From the NCBI RefSeq assembly GCF_002775205.1, contig NC_036453.1, positions 28,366,213 through 28,430,212 of the forward strand: a stretch of 64,000 bases of DNA, written 5' to 3'. The notes under the pieces are model-generated. The model searched no databases. It was not told the DNA's origin and was given only the letters and a program-made list of their open reading frames with translations. Positions 37,901 to 45,586 of this stretch are shown here, in pieces. The number at the start of each line of letters is the position of its first letter. Within the stretch, counting starts at the first letter, position 1. The stretch comes from Xiphophorus maculatus. Lineage: Eukaryota; Chordata; Actinopteri; Cyprinodontiformes; Poeciliidae. The position numbers and the translations under genes are program-made.

Positions 37901-38459
37901 TGGTGTGGTTTGGAGTAGCCTTTATCCGGATGTAAATCTGGATAAATGGATAAAGAGTTTAGGTTTGTAGTTTGTCATGTTTACTGTTTCCTCAGTTTCT
38001 TGACCCAAGCCTCAACCACCTGCCAGTTGTTCCCAGTTACAAAATAGTCGGGTACAGAACATTTTTGAAAGAACCCTCAGTAAACCTTCCAGGTTTATAG
38101 GTACCCATCAGTCTTGCGTAATAGCCTCCCTTTCCTTTCCAGACCTCAGAAATATTTTCAATTGTCTTCTGCAGGAGGATCTGAAGGCATGGACCTCAAG
38201 TATCACCATAAGTATTGCTGAGCATGACGACCTGGCCAAGTGGGACAAACCTGGCACCTCGTCCATGGACCCCGACCGCTCGGAGAGGAAGGAGAAGTCA
38301 GAGGGGGACGCAGATGCCAGGTCAGAGAGGTCCGAGCTGGTGGAGGGGGAGGAGAGGTCCGAGAAAGGCGAGGGCTCTGAAAAGCTAGACACATCTGAAA
38401 TTGCTGACAAGCTGGAGGGTGGGGCAGGGGGCTCCAGCACATCTGGCAGGAGCAAATGA
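7833..38459 (+). CDS. sptbn4: Beta-IV spectrin, C-terminal half (repeats about 10-17, specific domain, PH domain)
   Basis: Beta-IV spectrin cross-links actin and ankyrin-G under the membrane of axon initial segments and nodes of Ranvier. Nineteen exons join in frame: 7833-7987, 20705-20968, 22568-22801, 24834-24923, 25010-25288, 25381-25511, 26478-26682, 28179-28424, 28553-28687, 28797-29038, 30578-30716, 30813-30897, 31155-31366, 33146-34599, 34694-34754, 34851-35119, 36102-36272, 36445-36487, 38175-38459. They give about 1,565 codons ending in TGA. Triple-helical spectrin repeats are evident ([33 protein letters not shown]). Beta-IV rather than beta-II is shown by the RQ-S-S/D-S acidic motifs before the PH domain, the basic RARDRPKPRRRPRP stretch and the NEGFLYRKK entry to the PH domain. 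The first exon begins in phase 1, so upstream exons with the calponin-homology domains and early repeats are missing from the window. Which teleost paralog (a or b) cannot be told. Confidence 0.93.
8040..10660. other. Intron sequence, nothing recognised
   Basis: AT-rich DNA between the first and second spectrin exons. I see no exon, RNA gene or clear element boundary in this part of the roughly 12.7-kb intron. Confidence 0.45.
10670..11050. repeat. Probable decayed interspersed repeat
   Basis: Phrases in this stretch (CCTCCAGTCAAGCAAAGTAC, GAGGGAGTTACACCTG) resemble a dispersed teleost repeat as I remember it. A 155-codon open frame at 10590-11057 overlaps it but has no recognisable domain. 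The family is not identified. Confidence 0.35.
11268..11963. mobile_element. Non-autonomous DNA transposon-like element with imperfect inverted ends
   Basis: The left end reads TGTGTTTCCATTAGCCATAA. The right end, read on the other strand, gives a similar GCTGCGTTTCTATTAC. Related end sequences recur near 22226-22250 and 50341-50360, indicating a dispersed family. No transposase frame is present. Class is uncertain. Confidence 0.4.
12015..12264. repeat. Long inverted repeat: two perfect 89-bp arms
   Basis: Bases 12015-12103 and 12176-12264 are exact reverse complements. With one mismatch and one bulge the pairing continues inward to about 12116 and 12164, leaving a loop of about 47 nt. The outer ends read TGTCAAG and CTTGACA. 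It lies about 100 bp upstream of the gag-like reading frame and may be a rearranged terminal repeat of that element. Perfect identity argues for recent origin. Confidence 0.9.
12371..13669 (+). CDS. Open gag-like frame of a BEL/Pao-type LTR retrotransposon
   Basis: This uninterrupted 432-codon frame starts at the ATG at 12371; an in-frame TTG start 54 nt upstream is less likely. The N-terminal 220 residues are charged and probably helical. At about residues 230-350 the sequence ICLPKFHG, then WRKDWESL, then MFRVMENRYGD matches the layout of the DUF1759 region of BEL/Pao gag proteins. It stops before any CCHC zinc knuckle, and no protease, reverse transcriptase or integrase follows, so the element is truncated. 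It lies inside an intron of sptbn4 in the same orientation. It may be a recent insertion or a retained open frame; flanking long terminal repeats were not found. Confidence 0.65.
   Translation: MAEEMFGKSVKQLKLDRTMAKSSFTKQANFLSRKASNMTEMELREEFKKLTSDARHVSDSNDDYKAGLLAEVGDEADELDEQQKADLEKTIIDCELKLEEVKQIVQSNLWKKYGQDELYTAIQEAEKACNDASDIKVLTVYKNAYEVQLSFVENVIQESIKSFLTWEMWIPVDERDNIEDRVKQMKLMKNKLQTRKSQFAIAQTIAEEERKSDAAQSDLTSFPILAQPAPSVKIRPICLPKFHGCKRNFHRWRKDWESLQKQGEPSGSVEVKKFQLLDSVDERICNELHLSAYDTAADMFRVMENRYGDKLSIALEIIEELEKTPPLKANQPRKVIDLIQAIEKALADLTELGNIGAMKNPLVIKSLESKLPDVIKRDWLVFMVNPANAVTPDNHFDSLISSYFSCRYKQSEKLCNFIAYSLAHLEKRFDAK
13690..14115. other. GC-rich segment behind the gag-like frame
   Basis: A segment with many CpGs follows the gag-like stop codon. 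A frame stays open at 13902-14117 (+) without recognisable domains. It may be the 3' portion of the same retroelement or an unrelated insertion. Confidence 0.3.
14530..15560 (-). mobile_element. Degenerate Tc1/mariner-like transposon
   Basis: A series of phrases in the right order match the antisense strand of the common teleost Tc1-like element: GCATTTGTATTCACC, CTGGACTTTGACTGGGCCA, CTGCTGGACGGTGAACTTCC, TCACATGGCTTGTGGCGATC, and CTGTGTTCCTTAGTTTTCATGATG-like sequence near 15357-15380. All frames carry stops, so it is an old, inactive copy. Confidence 0.6.
15600..18600. other. Intron sequence, no genes seen
   Basis: AT-rich DNA with short chance frames only. Repeat-like fragments probably occur around 17880-18140, but I cannot name them. 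Confidence 0.4.
18900..19640. promoter_or_regulatory. Promoter-like intronic segment with a YY1-type site
   Basis: A pyrimidine-rich then purine-rich stretch (18955-19200) is followed by GC-richer sequence containing CCGCCATCTT at 19361-19370, a perfect YY1-type motif commonly found just downstream of vertebrate transcription starts. It lies about 1.3 kb before the second spectrin exon of the window. It could be an internal promoter or enhancer; no TATA box is evident. Confidence 0.3.
19850..20056 (-). mobile_element. tRNA-derived SINE
   Basis: Read on the minus strand, it begins with a tRNA-like head containing TGGCTCTGTGGGTAGCG (A-box-like) and GGTTCGATTCC (B-box). It continues through CTTAACCCCAAATTGCC and ends with a tail, AGCGCTACATAAGTTCAG, of a kind widespread in teleost genomes. 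AAGTAAATG is present at both sides (19843-19851 and 20057-20065), a possible target-site duplication. Confidence 0.65.
20705..20968 (+). CDS. sptbn4: sptbn4 exon with a GC donor
   Basis: The acceptor TTCTCCATCCAG opens an 88-codon exon (EGLELIQEKPELRPVVQQKL onward) ending FNEQLQKFQ. The next base pair is GC rather than GT (CAG|GCAAGC). Splicing to 22568 restores FQAMESQIG, as in other beta-IV spectrins, so a GC-AG intron is required. Confidence 0.9.
21196..21222. repeat. Short interstitial telomere-like repeat
   Basis: About four units of CCCTAA with one variant (CCCTTA) occur in a row. The array is far too short to be a telomere. Confidence 0.6.
21235..22245. mobile_element. Mosaic of Tc1/mariner-like remnants interrupted by a hAT-like element
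   Basis: On the minus strand 21304-21465 encodes a helix-turn-helix-like peptide (VMVARNFNRKHG, KLICKFQKTGNVADQPRSG) of the kind found at the start of mariner-type transposases. From about 21466 the sequence GGGTGCACCGATAC begins a hAT-like non-autonomous insert reaching about 21790. From 21800 the + strand resumes Tc1-like sequence (CCAGCAGGACAACGACCC, AATTCAATTGAGAATCTGTG). Everything is inactive. Confidence 0.5.
22568..22801 (+). CDS. sptbn4: sptbn4 exon, spectrin repeat region 11-12
   Basis: Seventy-eight codons start AMESQIGDFYKDMGELGDL and end QDLEDEI at a GTGAGT donor. The segment is very well conserved in beta-IV spectrins, and its G+C content is far above that of the introns around it. 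Confidence 0.92.
22950..24830. other. AT-rich intron with a LINE 3' tail
   Basis: At 23105-23160 the sequence TTTCCCTTTGGGATTAGTAA, followed by GAATT repeats, matches the 3' tail type of L2/Rex-like LINEs. At 23191-23203 and 23209-23221 there is a perfect 13-bp hairpin with a 5-nt loop. The rest shows nothing I can name. Confidence 0.45.
24834..25511 (+). CDS. sptbn4: sptbn4 exon cluster leading into the ankyrin-binding region
   Basis: Three exons (24834-24923, 25010-25288, 25381-25511) with GTACGT, GTACGT and GTGTGC donors encode WIQERLPLASCKDYGNNLQ through LLELGHPES. Beta spectrins bind ankyrin through repeats 14-15, which begin about here by alignment to family order. Phases 0, 0 and 2 match the following exon. 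Confidence 0.9.
25525..26260. mobile_element. Tc1-like repeat remnant
   Basis: It starts with CTGTGAAAAAGTATTTGAAC, continues with AAATGTTTCAGATCATCA, and later has TCTAATTGAGATTCTGTAGC. These phrases belong to a dispersed teleost Tc1-like element. No transposase frame survives. Confidence 0.5.
26478..26682 (+). CDS. sptbn4: sptbn4 exon, ankyrin-binding repeat region
   Basis: The acceptor TTTCCACAG starts with the base that completes a serine codon. The exon encodes EQITKQQSHIDRLYVSLKDM and WITEREAVASSTELGHDLEE and ends at a GTTAGT donor. It shares the WI-E-E--A/V pattern of beta-spectrin repeats. Confidence 0.9.
26700..28178. other. Intron with GT microsatellite
   Basis: AT-rich DNA with no gene seen. 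A GT-rich microsatellite occupies about 28098-28171, directly against the next exon acceptor (TGCTTCAG at 28171-28178), so array length could affect splicing of that exon. Confidence 0.5.
28179..28424 (+). CDS. sptbn4: sptbn4 exon encoding a highly conserved repeat core
   Basis: It encodes VLQERFTKFASETNSVGEQR and then [20 protein letters not shown], one of the most conserved stretches of all beta spectrins. The acceptor choice is supported by frame; a second AG nine bases later would also keep frame but would remove VLQ. Confidence 0.92.
28553..28687 (+). CDS. sptbn4: sptbn4 exon with a second GC donor
   Basis: Forty-five codons run from VLAQITGKMKQLPE to HALQLLVAQ. The donor is CAG|GCAAGT. 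Joining to 28797 gives LLVAQVRQLQEN, the continuous sequence expected in the family, so this is a second GC-AG intron in the same gene. Confidence 0.9.
28797..29038 (+). CDS. sptbn4: sptbn4 exon, repeat 16 region
   Basis: It encodes VRQLQENAAQLRTIYAGEKA to GQIRWDEPR in phase 2. The YAGEKAEAI and MDAWKELL patterns are typical of beta spectrins. Confidence 0.9.
29050..30570. other. Intron, nothing but a TTA microsatellite
   Basis: AT-rich sequence without gene signals. A (TTA)n array of about nine units lies at 30497-30525. Confidence 0.5.
30578..31366 (+). CDS. sptbn4: sptbn4 exon cluster, repeat 17 region
   Basis: Exons 30578-30716, 30813-30897 and 31155-31366 encode DLTGLEVMMKHHQDLKAKVD, IQEKLDSLLTKQKDMIEKWD and EHFQFAQETVKAEAWLKAKE. 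The first intron is only 96 nt and has a weak GTTGGG donor; it contains a stop, so retention would truncate the protein. Confidence 0.88.
31400..33145. other. Intron with a LINE/SINE-type repeat fragment
   Basis: Around 32580-32720 the phrases GACCACCACCAGCAGGCAAC and TGTCCAAGGACACAAC belong to a dispersed teleost repeat also present near 37720-37820. A short inverted repeat (GGTAGAATTTCTACC) lies at 32026-32040. Nothing else is recognised. Confidence 0.45.
33146..34599 (+). CDS. sptbn4: sptbn4 giant exon: repeat-expanded beta-IV specific domain
   Basis: This 1,454-nt exon encodes 484 residues between the last spectrin repeat and the PH domain. It begins AEKKKEEEKKTTPLSS, continuing helix from the last repeat. 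A low-complexity Gly/Ser/Gln/Tyr/Leu/Asn-rich section follows, containing nine 36-nt units (33713-34036) with consensus LGSSGYLAQQPN, plus two diverged GSSGFLAQ units (about 34048 and 34096). The C-terminal part keeps the beta-IV signature: RQTSSEQE, ERQSSSEQE and RQDSSDME. The exon ends in phase 2 at GTACGC; reading through would stop 27 nt later. Mammalian SPTBN4 has the ERQES-type motifs, but I recall no YLAQQ array there. Composition resembles prion-like, self-associating low-complexity segments, which is an inference only. Confidence 0.9.
33713..34036 (+). repeat. In-frame 36-bp coding minisatellite, nine units
   Basis: Units start every 36 bases from 33713 (33713, 33749, 33785 and so on to 34001). 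They differ mainly at third positions and by M/L, S/T and P/S changes, so the peptide is more constant than the DNA. Confidence 0.93.
34694..35119 (+). CDS. sptbn4: sptbn4 exons linking the specific domain to the PH domain
   Basis: Exon 34694-34754 encodes EKRSTMAEIVEQVQEREAAH. Exon 34851-35119 encodes a basic, Pro-rich linker with RARDRPKPRRRPRP and the first PH strand NEGFLYRKK. Both match human SPTBN4 in order and character. Confidence 0.9.
35292..35812. mobile_element. Pogo/Tigger-like non-autonomous element
   Basis: The left end CAGTGAACCCCCAGTATTCA and the right end, reverse-complemented CAGTGCGGCCCCTCATATAT, are imperfect inverted repeats flanked by TA on each side (35290-35291 and 35813-35814). 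The ends resemble pogo/Tigger-type termini (CAGT...CCC...TATCC). No transposase is present. Confidence 0.55.
36102..36487 (+). CDS. sptbn4: sptbn4 PH-domain exons
   Basis: Exons 36102-36272 and 36445-36487 encode KSWVNVYCVLKEGKLTFYKD, YKKKKNVFILQ and NDGTNFVFHAKDE. The basic YKKKK loop is characteristic of beta-spectrin PH domains that bind phosphoinositides. Phases 2 and 0 join cleanly. Confidence 0.93.
36500..38170. other. Last sptbn4 intron with hairpins and repeat fragments
   Basis: A perfect 14-bp hairpin with a 4-nt loop is at 36677-36708, and a 12-bp hairpin with an 8-nt loop is at 37666-37697. A dispersed repeat fragment (CTTGCCCAAGGACACAATGA) lies at 37715-37820. The phrase GATTGGCCTGGATGAA occurs at 36661 and again near 37475, suggesting one composite element, but its ends are not defined. 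Confidence 0.45.
38175..38459 (+). CDS. sptbn4: sptbn4 final coding exon
   Basis: It encodes the last PH helix (EDLKAWTSSITISIAEHDDL) and then an acidic, Ser/Glu-rich tail with repeated RSER/SE patterns ending SGRSK and TGA. The human tail is shorter and basic, so the 60-residue acidic extension is distinctive. Confidence 0.92.
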   Translation, partial: EDLKAWTSSITISIAEHDDLAKWDKPGTSSMDPDRSERKEKSEGDADARSERSELVEGEERSEKGEGSEKLDTSEIADKLEGGAGGSSTSGRSK

Positions 38460-39905
38460 TCAATCCTTTTGTGTTATAATGTTATTGTTAAATGTCACCG
38501 ACAAAAGGCAAAGGAAGCAGGGGGTGGGAGGGAGGGATAGGTGGAGAGCATGTTTGCAGACCCTCCGTCACAGAGGCTAAAAACCCTCTGAGGCCACGGT
38601 TCCTGGACTGACTGCTGTAACTGTGACCAGACTAATCTCTCAGCCCCTCCCCTTCACCTGGGCAATACATCCGTGCTTGCATAGTGCCACCTGCTGGTTG
38701 ATAACGGAGATCAAGTCCAGACAGACAGACAGACAGTCTCCAACAAATGGTCCCAGGAATTAGTCACTGTCACTTTCCATTGCTGATTGTTTGATCTAAT
38801 GAATTCACAGCATCTTTCTGTATGTATCTCTGAAAATGTAATGCTCTGTCTAACAAGACAAATCCGAGAAGCGGCGAATGAAATGTTTCACGTCAATGTG
38901 GAGGAGAAAAAAAAAATCTTTTTTTTAAGCAATATACTTTGTTTTTATTTTTTCCTCTTTGCCAGAGAAACAAAGAGGGGATGAAACAAAAAGTAATTTA
39001 AAAAAAAAAGATGAAAGCTACAATTTGTCTCTTAAACTTTCTCCAGGCAGTTGTGCACCTTACCACTTGACACATCTGTACAGTAGACATGACATTTATC
39101 CCCATCACATGGCTAGCTTTGGATCATGTTAATATATTGGAATGCTGGTGTCACCACCTAACTTCAGTGGAGTCAGTGAAAACACATTTCTACCGTTTCA
39201 TTTTGGTTTATATTACGACAATTATTAAACTTATTTGTCCACGATGTTTTATGTGTCAAGAAAAGAGATTCCAACAAAATTTCAACCCATTAACCCGAGG
39301 TGTGTAACACTAAGCCTATGAGACACAATGCCTTTGTATACATGACAAAACTTGGAACATTGCATGAAATGGTCTGTTACTGCACCTGTTAAACTTGCCT
39401 TTATTTTTCTGATCTTGTCACAGAACAGGCGATGAGGGAGTTGCAATAATTTAACGTGAGCTCGGGTTAAGAGGGGGGCGGAGTCGAGAGGGACGTTTCA
39501 AAAGCAGGGTTCGTCTTTTGCCTACTGAGCAACAAAAAAAACAACAACAACAACAAAAAACGGGGGGGCTGTTTGGAACGCAGAAACAGCAGCTCTCCAA
39601 AGCCCAAACAGCCCCTCTGCTGTCTGTAATTTGTTAGTGCAAATTTAGTTTCCACAGAATGTACTGATATCAGCTGTGAAATGTTCAATCGCCACCAGAC
39701 GAGAGTCGGTGGTGCCCTAAATTGTAACGCCCTTAAGTCGTGCTCTTTGCCCCGTGTCCTTTCATTCAGAGTTTAAACCGATTGAAGCCTCTCCACCAAA
39801 GGCAAGTTCATTGGAAAAACTGTCATGAATTGTATATACCTAACTTTGTATGTATACCAGTAAACCCTGTGCTCTAAATAAAACAACTCTGAGCTCATAA
39901 CTGAA
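38460..39905 (+). other. sptbn4: sptbn4 3' UTR with poly(A) signal
   Basis: An AATAAA at 39877-39882 is the first good signal about 1.4 kb after the stop. Further hexamers exist downstream (for example near 40384), so longer forms are possible. Confidence 0.5.
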
Positions 39906-42900
39906 GTGGGTAAAACCTAAGCATTTATTTTAAGCCACAAAGAGGACCGTGTATTGATGTTTATCACATTTAAATGAAAAATATGCAAATTAGGACTCAC
40001 TATTAATTCTGATAGAGTGTATATATAAATACACCAGTACAGTATCTAGTTCTATTAAAAAAAAAAAAAAAAACTTTTACCAGGGAGGAGCAGCAGGACA
40101 TCCTGTCGGTATGCTTCTTGTATTTTTCTATGCCTATATTTATTCATGTCAGATTCAGGAGTTTTTGTCCCTAAGAAGATCTGGTTGATGTAGCTGATTG
40201 AGTGTGTCTGTGACAGAAGAGCCAAATGTATGTGTTACAAACCTACCCAGCCTGCTGCAGGTGGTAAAAAGTATGGTATACTGTGAATGCTGAGACGAAT
40301 AGGCATCGGTCCACTTCTCGTTTGTCATGTGAGATTTATTTATTATTTTTTTAATTTATTTATTTTTACACATGTGAGTACAAATAAACTTTCTGTAACG
40401 TCGATATAAAAATGTGGTTTGAATTGCAGTATTAAAGGAGCTCCACAGCCACTGTGCAGAAACGGGCAGCAGCAGCTCAGATCTTTTTCAGATTCTCTTG
40501 TTATGCTGTTTCCTGTGTCCCATCCTACCCATCCTGCACCTCTCCTGTGTAAAAAAAAAAAAGGCTTCTAAAATAAATGTCTTCCTTTCAAAGATGGAAC
40601 ACCAAAAGTATATGCGAGATGCAGCACCATTTGAACACGCTGACATGAGGATTGTGGTGTATCTCTACACTGCTGTAATTTTTGACAAGGATAAGAATCC
40701 ATTGCTTTTATTTGTGAGCTATTGTTTAGGGTTTTTACATAAGTGCCATGTCATGCAGTCTGCTCTAACCGTGCTTCACAAGGAGGTCGTTCTAATCCAC
40801 TGGAAACACGACCGGCAGCCATTGCGAAACATATTTTTTAACAGAATTAGGAGCATTTTCCTGTGGCTGTGATTGTCCTGGTTTTGTGGCAGATATTAAA
40901 GCCACACCAACATGTGCATTTGAAGTGTTTGCTTCCCACCACTTTTATGAAACACACAGGGGATATTTACCACTATGTTAAAACAGAGAGCCAGAATTAG
41001 GTAGGCAGCATAAACCATGACTGAAGACAGAAATATTGTGCAAACTTTGTTGACTTTATTGATGGTCTTACAAGTGTGTATGTCTTTGTTACTTTACAAT
41101 ACAAATTGCTGCTATGACATTAAATAAACCTCCAAACTTGCTGAGACAAACTTGATGTGAAATTGATGTGGATGAACCTGCAGGTCTCTCTCTTTTTCTC
41201 TCTCTCCCTCTTTCTCTCTCTCTCTCTATTTTTCTGTCTCACACACACAAGTTTGCATTTCTACCCATGTTAAACTTTGCATTGACTTCCATTCGTTTTA
41301 GTATGCATTTATGCCCAACCCAGGCAGTTTCCCTAGCCCTTACCAGTACTAGTCTATTCCTAACCCCTAAATCAAGGGATGCGACCGAGCTTTGGTTCCT
41401 ATAAGGCACATCAGTCTTCAGAAGGCTAGTAAATATATCAGAAGTGGTCCTTAATAGACAGCTAAACAAGTACACACACTAAGAGACCCACAGACTTCCA
41501 GTGCCTACCAAACCAGCACAGACAAATGAGCACACTACATTCCCCATGTGCCAGCCCACCCCACATGGTGTAAGCGTGTATCTGTGGCCAGCTCCCTCAA
41601 TTGGCCCGCATCCATCCGGCGACCATGACTAGGGCCCCCCCCAAGACATTCCCAAAGACTCTGGGAGGAGTCCACTTAGAAAATCCAGGAGCGGTCTTAT
41701 AGAACCGGGACCAACCAAGCAAAGTTAGATCACCACCAGCAGAGGATGACTCAAAGACCCATCAGACCAGCTATGACTCCAAGCAGAAGTGATTCCCTGA
41801 AGGTTCATCCGGTCTCTAAACCCGCAATGTCTGATTGGGGATAACCCAAATCCCTAAACTCCCTCTTAACCACAGACCCTATTGTAACCCAGCCCAGGGC
41901 AGAACTCAAAAGTCCAGTACCCCTACGGTCAGGACCACCTCTGTGCCAGCATCCCCACACCCCTCAAGCTCCTGATGTCAAGGCGACAAAGTTTATACCT
42001 GCTACACCACAAAGTGGTGTTTTATTTATTAACCAATTCAGACATTCTCTCCACCGAAACATTATACAAAATAAACCATATTTGTGTCTTTTTGTTTTTT
42101 GAGCTCTTGTGTCTTTTTTCTTGTTTTTATTTTATTTTTCATTTTTTGCAAACTGTTGTTTTCCAAATCCACCTTTATGAGGTTACAAAGTAACCAGAAT
42201 GAGGGGTAGCCTGTATAAAGAATGATAGGTTTTCAAAGCCATAGACAGACGAACAGTCCCAGAGAGCATGTCGATGGCAATCAGGTAAATCTCACTTCCT
42301 GGGTGTTTAACTGGGAGCTTTTCATTGAGTGTTTATCTGTTCCCAGATTTCAGACTTTTCCACAGTTATCTTTGGGGATAATGTTGGGTACTATATATTG
42401 CAGATACTTAACTCTTTGCATCTTTCTGAATATATAACCCCCTCTGTAAAATATGGTACTGGTATCATCATGCTCTAGTAAGGCAAAGCTAGTATAGGCA
42501 TAATATTTGAAGCTATAACTGCAGCCAAGGCTGGTTTTATAAACTGTTGAGTGAAATACAAATGCAAACCATATCTTTTGGGTTCTGATTTAAAAATATG
42601 TTTGTTAAAACATAAAAATAAAAATAAAAAAACAGGAATTGTAGTTGTCACATTCTGGGATTATGTTGCCTTGCTATTCTTTGTTTGCGTAAAATATTTC
42701 CTGGTTCCTCTCAAATATATTTTTGGATGCAGCATTTGAAGTTTTTCGTACAGCTGCCACCGAAAGATCACCAATTCGGAATTCATGCTGTGCCGCAGAA
42801 ACAAAATGCGAAGATTCATGTAAATAATTCATGTGAATAAAAATAAAGGTTCATGCTCTACTGACGCGCCACGAAGCAGCAGCAGGGATGCAGGGTCCTC

Positions 42901-43109
42901 CACTGAACAGAAATGTTCATCTGCAGCCCAAACGCTGAACAATCTAAGCTAAGTTTCGGGAATGTGTATTTTTAATTTTTGGTTGGATCTTTGGATTTAG
43001 ATACCATATCCAAACATTTGTGTATGGAAAGAATAAAAACATTATTCAATAATGTTTTCCTCCTTACAGCCAGTTTGCAATAAAACATTATTAAAACCAA
43101 GTAGAGGCT

Positions 43110-43560
43110 AACAGATTTGAGATGGACCAGGAGGTTCACTACAGTAGAATGGTTTAGATCAGAACATTATTGTTAAAATGACCCAGTCAAACCCCAGACC
43201 TTAATCTAATTTGGTATCTGTGAAGATGCTTTCAAGCTTGAGCTATTTCGCAAAGAAGAATGGTAAAAAAAATAATCTGAATTTACATGTGCAAAGCTGG
43301 AAGAGAGAAACGATAAAAGACTTGCAGCTGCAGCAGAAAGTGATTCTAGGAAGTATTGTCTCATTGGGAATACAAATGCAAACCCGCTTTTTGTTTATGT
43401 ATGTAAAATGTCTCCGCGTTGAATTTTCTTTCCCTTTTACAATTCTACACTACTTTGAGTTAGGGGAAGAAAATACAGCAAGGTTTGTGGTTGTGATGCG
43501 ACAAAACGTGAAAAGGTTTTAGGGGTGTGGGTAATTTTTCAAAGCACTGTCTCAGCCAAT
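43110..43560 (+). mobile_element. Tc1-like transposon 3' remnant
   Basis: The phrases AGAATGGTTTAGATCAGAAC, CAAACCCCAGACCTTAATCT and, near the end, GGGTGTGGGTAATTTTTCAA match the 3' third of a Tc1-like element in order. Frames are broken. Confidence 0.55.
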
Positions 43561-44159
43561 TCAATCTTCTTTGGTCTTCTGAACTGTAACATGTAACAGC
43601 CTTGGTGGAGAATGACAGCTGTTTTTTCACCACATCCATATCTCCGAGTCCACAGCTGATGCTGCCGGAGCAGAGTTCACAGAGATCAGTCCCTTGGACA
43701 CCATATACAGAGAAGGAGCCTGCTGTGATATATGAGACAGGGGGATGACGCACAACACACTGCAGGACAAGGTTTCATGTGTGTTGCAGCTCTGTTCCCT
43801 TCGCCATCTTTATTTTCCCAATGTAGTGCATCTTCTTCTGCTGACTCGTTTAGAAATGTAATCGTTTCCATCAAAGAAAAAACAATGTTATCAACTAAAC
43901 ATTGAATAACTACCTGTTAAAGCAAGCAGTTACAGCAGCATCTCTGGAACCCTTTGACTGACATTGACTGGAGAGAAATGCAAACCCAACAAGAGCTGGA
44001 AAAAAAAAAGAAAAAGCTGTAACATTTAGACGTTACAATACCTCTGGTAAATCTAATGTAAATACCCTTGTTCAGTACCGACAGTAACCATAAGTTCCAT
44101 ATCATTTCTAATGATATAATTGATCCTGCACACTAGTAGCAATAGCTTTTGAAAAGGTT

Positions 44160-44290
44160 TTAGAGTTGCACCGATCATAATTTTGCAGCCAATGTCCTAT
44201 CTCCAATTTTTCCAAAAAATTTAACTTGGTGTAACCAATTCTGATCAATTACCTTTACAGTTTAGAAACCATAAAAAGATATAAGTAAAA
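44160..44290. mobile_element. hAT-like element end fragment
   Basis: AGAGTTGCACCGATCATAAT resembles the terminal sequence of teleost hAT-type non-autonomous elements and is similar to the insert starting at about 21466. Confidence 0.35.
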
Positions 44291-44292
44291 TA

Positions 44293-44366
44293 TACTGCTC
44301 AAAAAAATAAAGGGAACACTGTGTTAAACACCTGTTTAAGTGTTCCCTTTATTTTTTTGAGCAGTG
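44293..44366. mobile_element. Miniature 74-bp inverted-repeat element
   Basis: Two 27-bp arms (44294-44320 and 44339-44365), containing GCTCAAAAAAATAAAGGGAA, are exact reverse complements around an 18-nt loop, with TA on each side. It is the smallest form of a MITE seen in many fish genomes. Confidence 0.75.
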
Positions 44367-45586
44367 TAGTTTTCAATGTGTGTGTTCCTGTTTTCCTGCT
44401 CTGACTCTGTGCTCTAAAACAGAGTTTGACCATTGTAAAACCAAATCAAAACGATTAGCTGTTTTTAACATTTCAGGTTAACATTTAGCATAGCTAGCCT
44501 TGCTAAAATGACAGTCTTTGTGTGTATGCCATTAAGAATAAGTAACAGCCTGTGTGAAATCATAAACGACACGAAACATTTCCAAACCAATCATGTTCCA
44601 TAAGTTAAAAGCTCACAAGGACAACAGCAGCTCTGCTGTATTTAGTTTAGCCTTCTTGTTATCTGTTGAAGCAAGTCTCACTTTGATGCAGTTTGAAAGG
44701 CCAAATGTACGGCAAAACAAAGTTAGAGTTTCTTGTTGAAAATTAATTGTAACAATACCTAAGTGCTTTGTAGACATCTATGTTAAATTTAATAGGTATT
44801 GGGGTTAGAAGTTCAAAGATGAACACAGACTGACTTGTAGGCAGGTGGTATCTTAATTTCAGGTCACCTTGGGTAATGAGCAAATTTTAAAAAATTCAAG
44901 ACTAACTATAGGTATTTTTCATGTGAAAGCTATCATGTCCTGTCCATCGTTTCACCCATGTGGAGAAGCTGGTTGCCTACAAGTTCCTTGGCAGTTCTGC
45001 TCTGCACAAACGAAACCTCGAGATTGTCTATGAACTGCGTGAGTGAACTTTCAAAATAAGGACTTCATGCAGTATGCATGACAAAATCTTGTCTGCTTTG
45101 ACAGCACATGAAGTCCCTGTCATTTTTCACACAAAAGTCATATTTGTAAAATGGTTCACAAAGCATCATAATTAAGAGAAATAAAGGCTTTCAAACATCC
45201 AACTGTGTGTAATAATTCACTGCAATGTGTTTCATTTAGTTAAACAGTTCCCAAACTGATTTTTCAATTCTGACTTTTTTTGGGACTGGACTAAGCAACT
45301 TTTGTAATGATGAATCTACATTATAACATTAGAGCTAATCACCATAAACAAGCACTGCAGCCTTATATAGTTCAAAAAGAAACCTTTCCTGAGTCATAAG
45401 CTACTTTAAGAACTATCTCTAAAAAAAACAACAACAACAAAGAACTTAACCTTCTGGTGTACATCATGCACGATGTTTGTTCTGGTGACGCCAAAGTGGG
45501 CGTTCCGTGACTCGGTCGCTAACTTACGGAGCAGCTACGGAAGCCGTCGCGTTTGCGCAACCAGGCAGCCAGTGAGCTTCCTGAAA

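Larger units (their letters stand above)
39906..45470. other. Intergenic region between sptbn4 and micu2
   Basis: No gene is supported. A chance frame at 40498-40872 has no family features. A CT/CA simple tract is at 41188-41250, and unidentified, more GC-rich repeat-like DNA runs from about 41260 to 41980. Tc1-, hAT- and MITE-type remnants are listed separately. Confidence 0.5.

Noticed and set aside
40498..40872. 124-codon frame downstream of sptbn4
   Set aside because: Lysine runs from poly(A), no recognisable domain and no context; probably a chance frame in 3' flanking DNA.
45473..45586. Upstream in-frame ATG for micu2 adding 38 residues
   Set aside because: The downstream ATG at 45587 has better context and gives a presequence and total length like those of MICU2 elsewhere.
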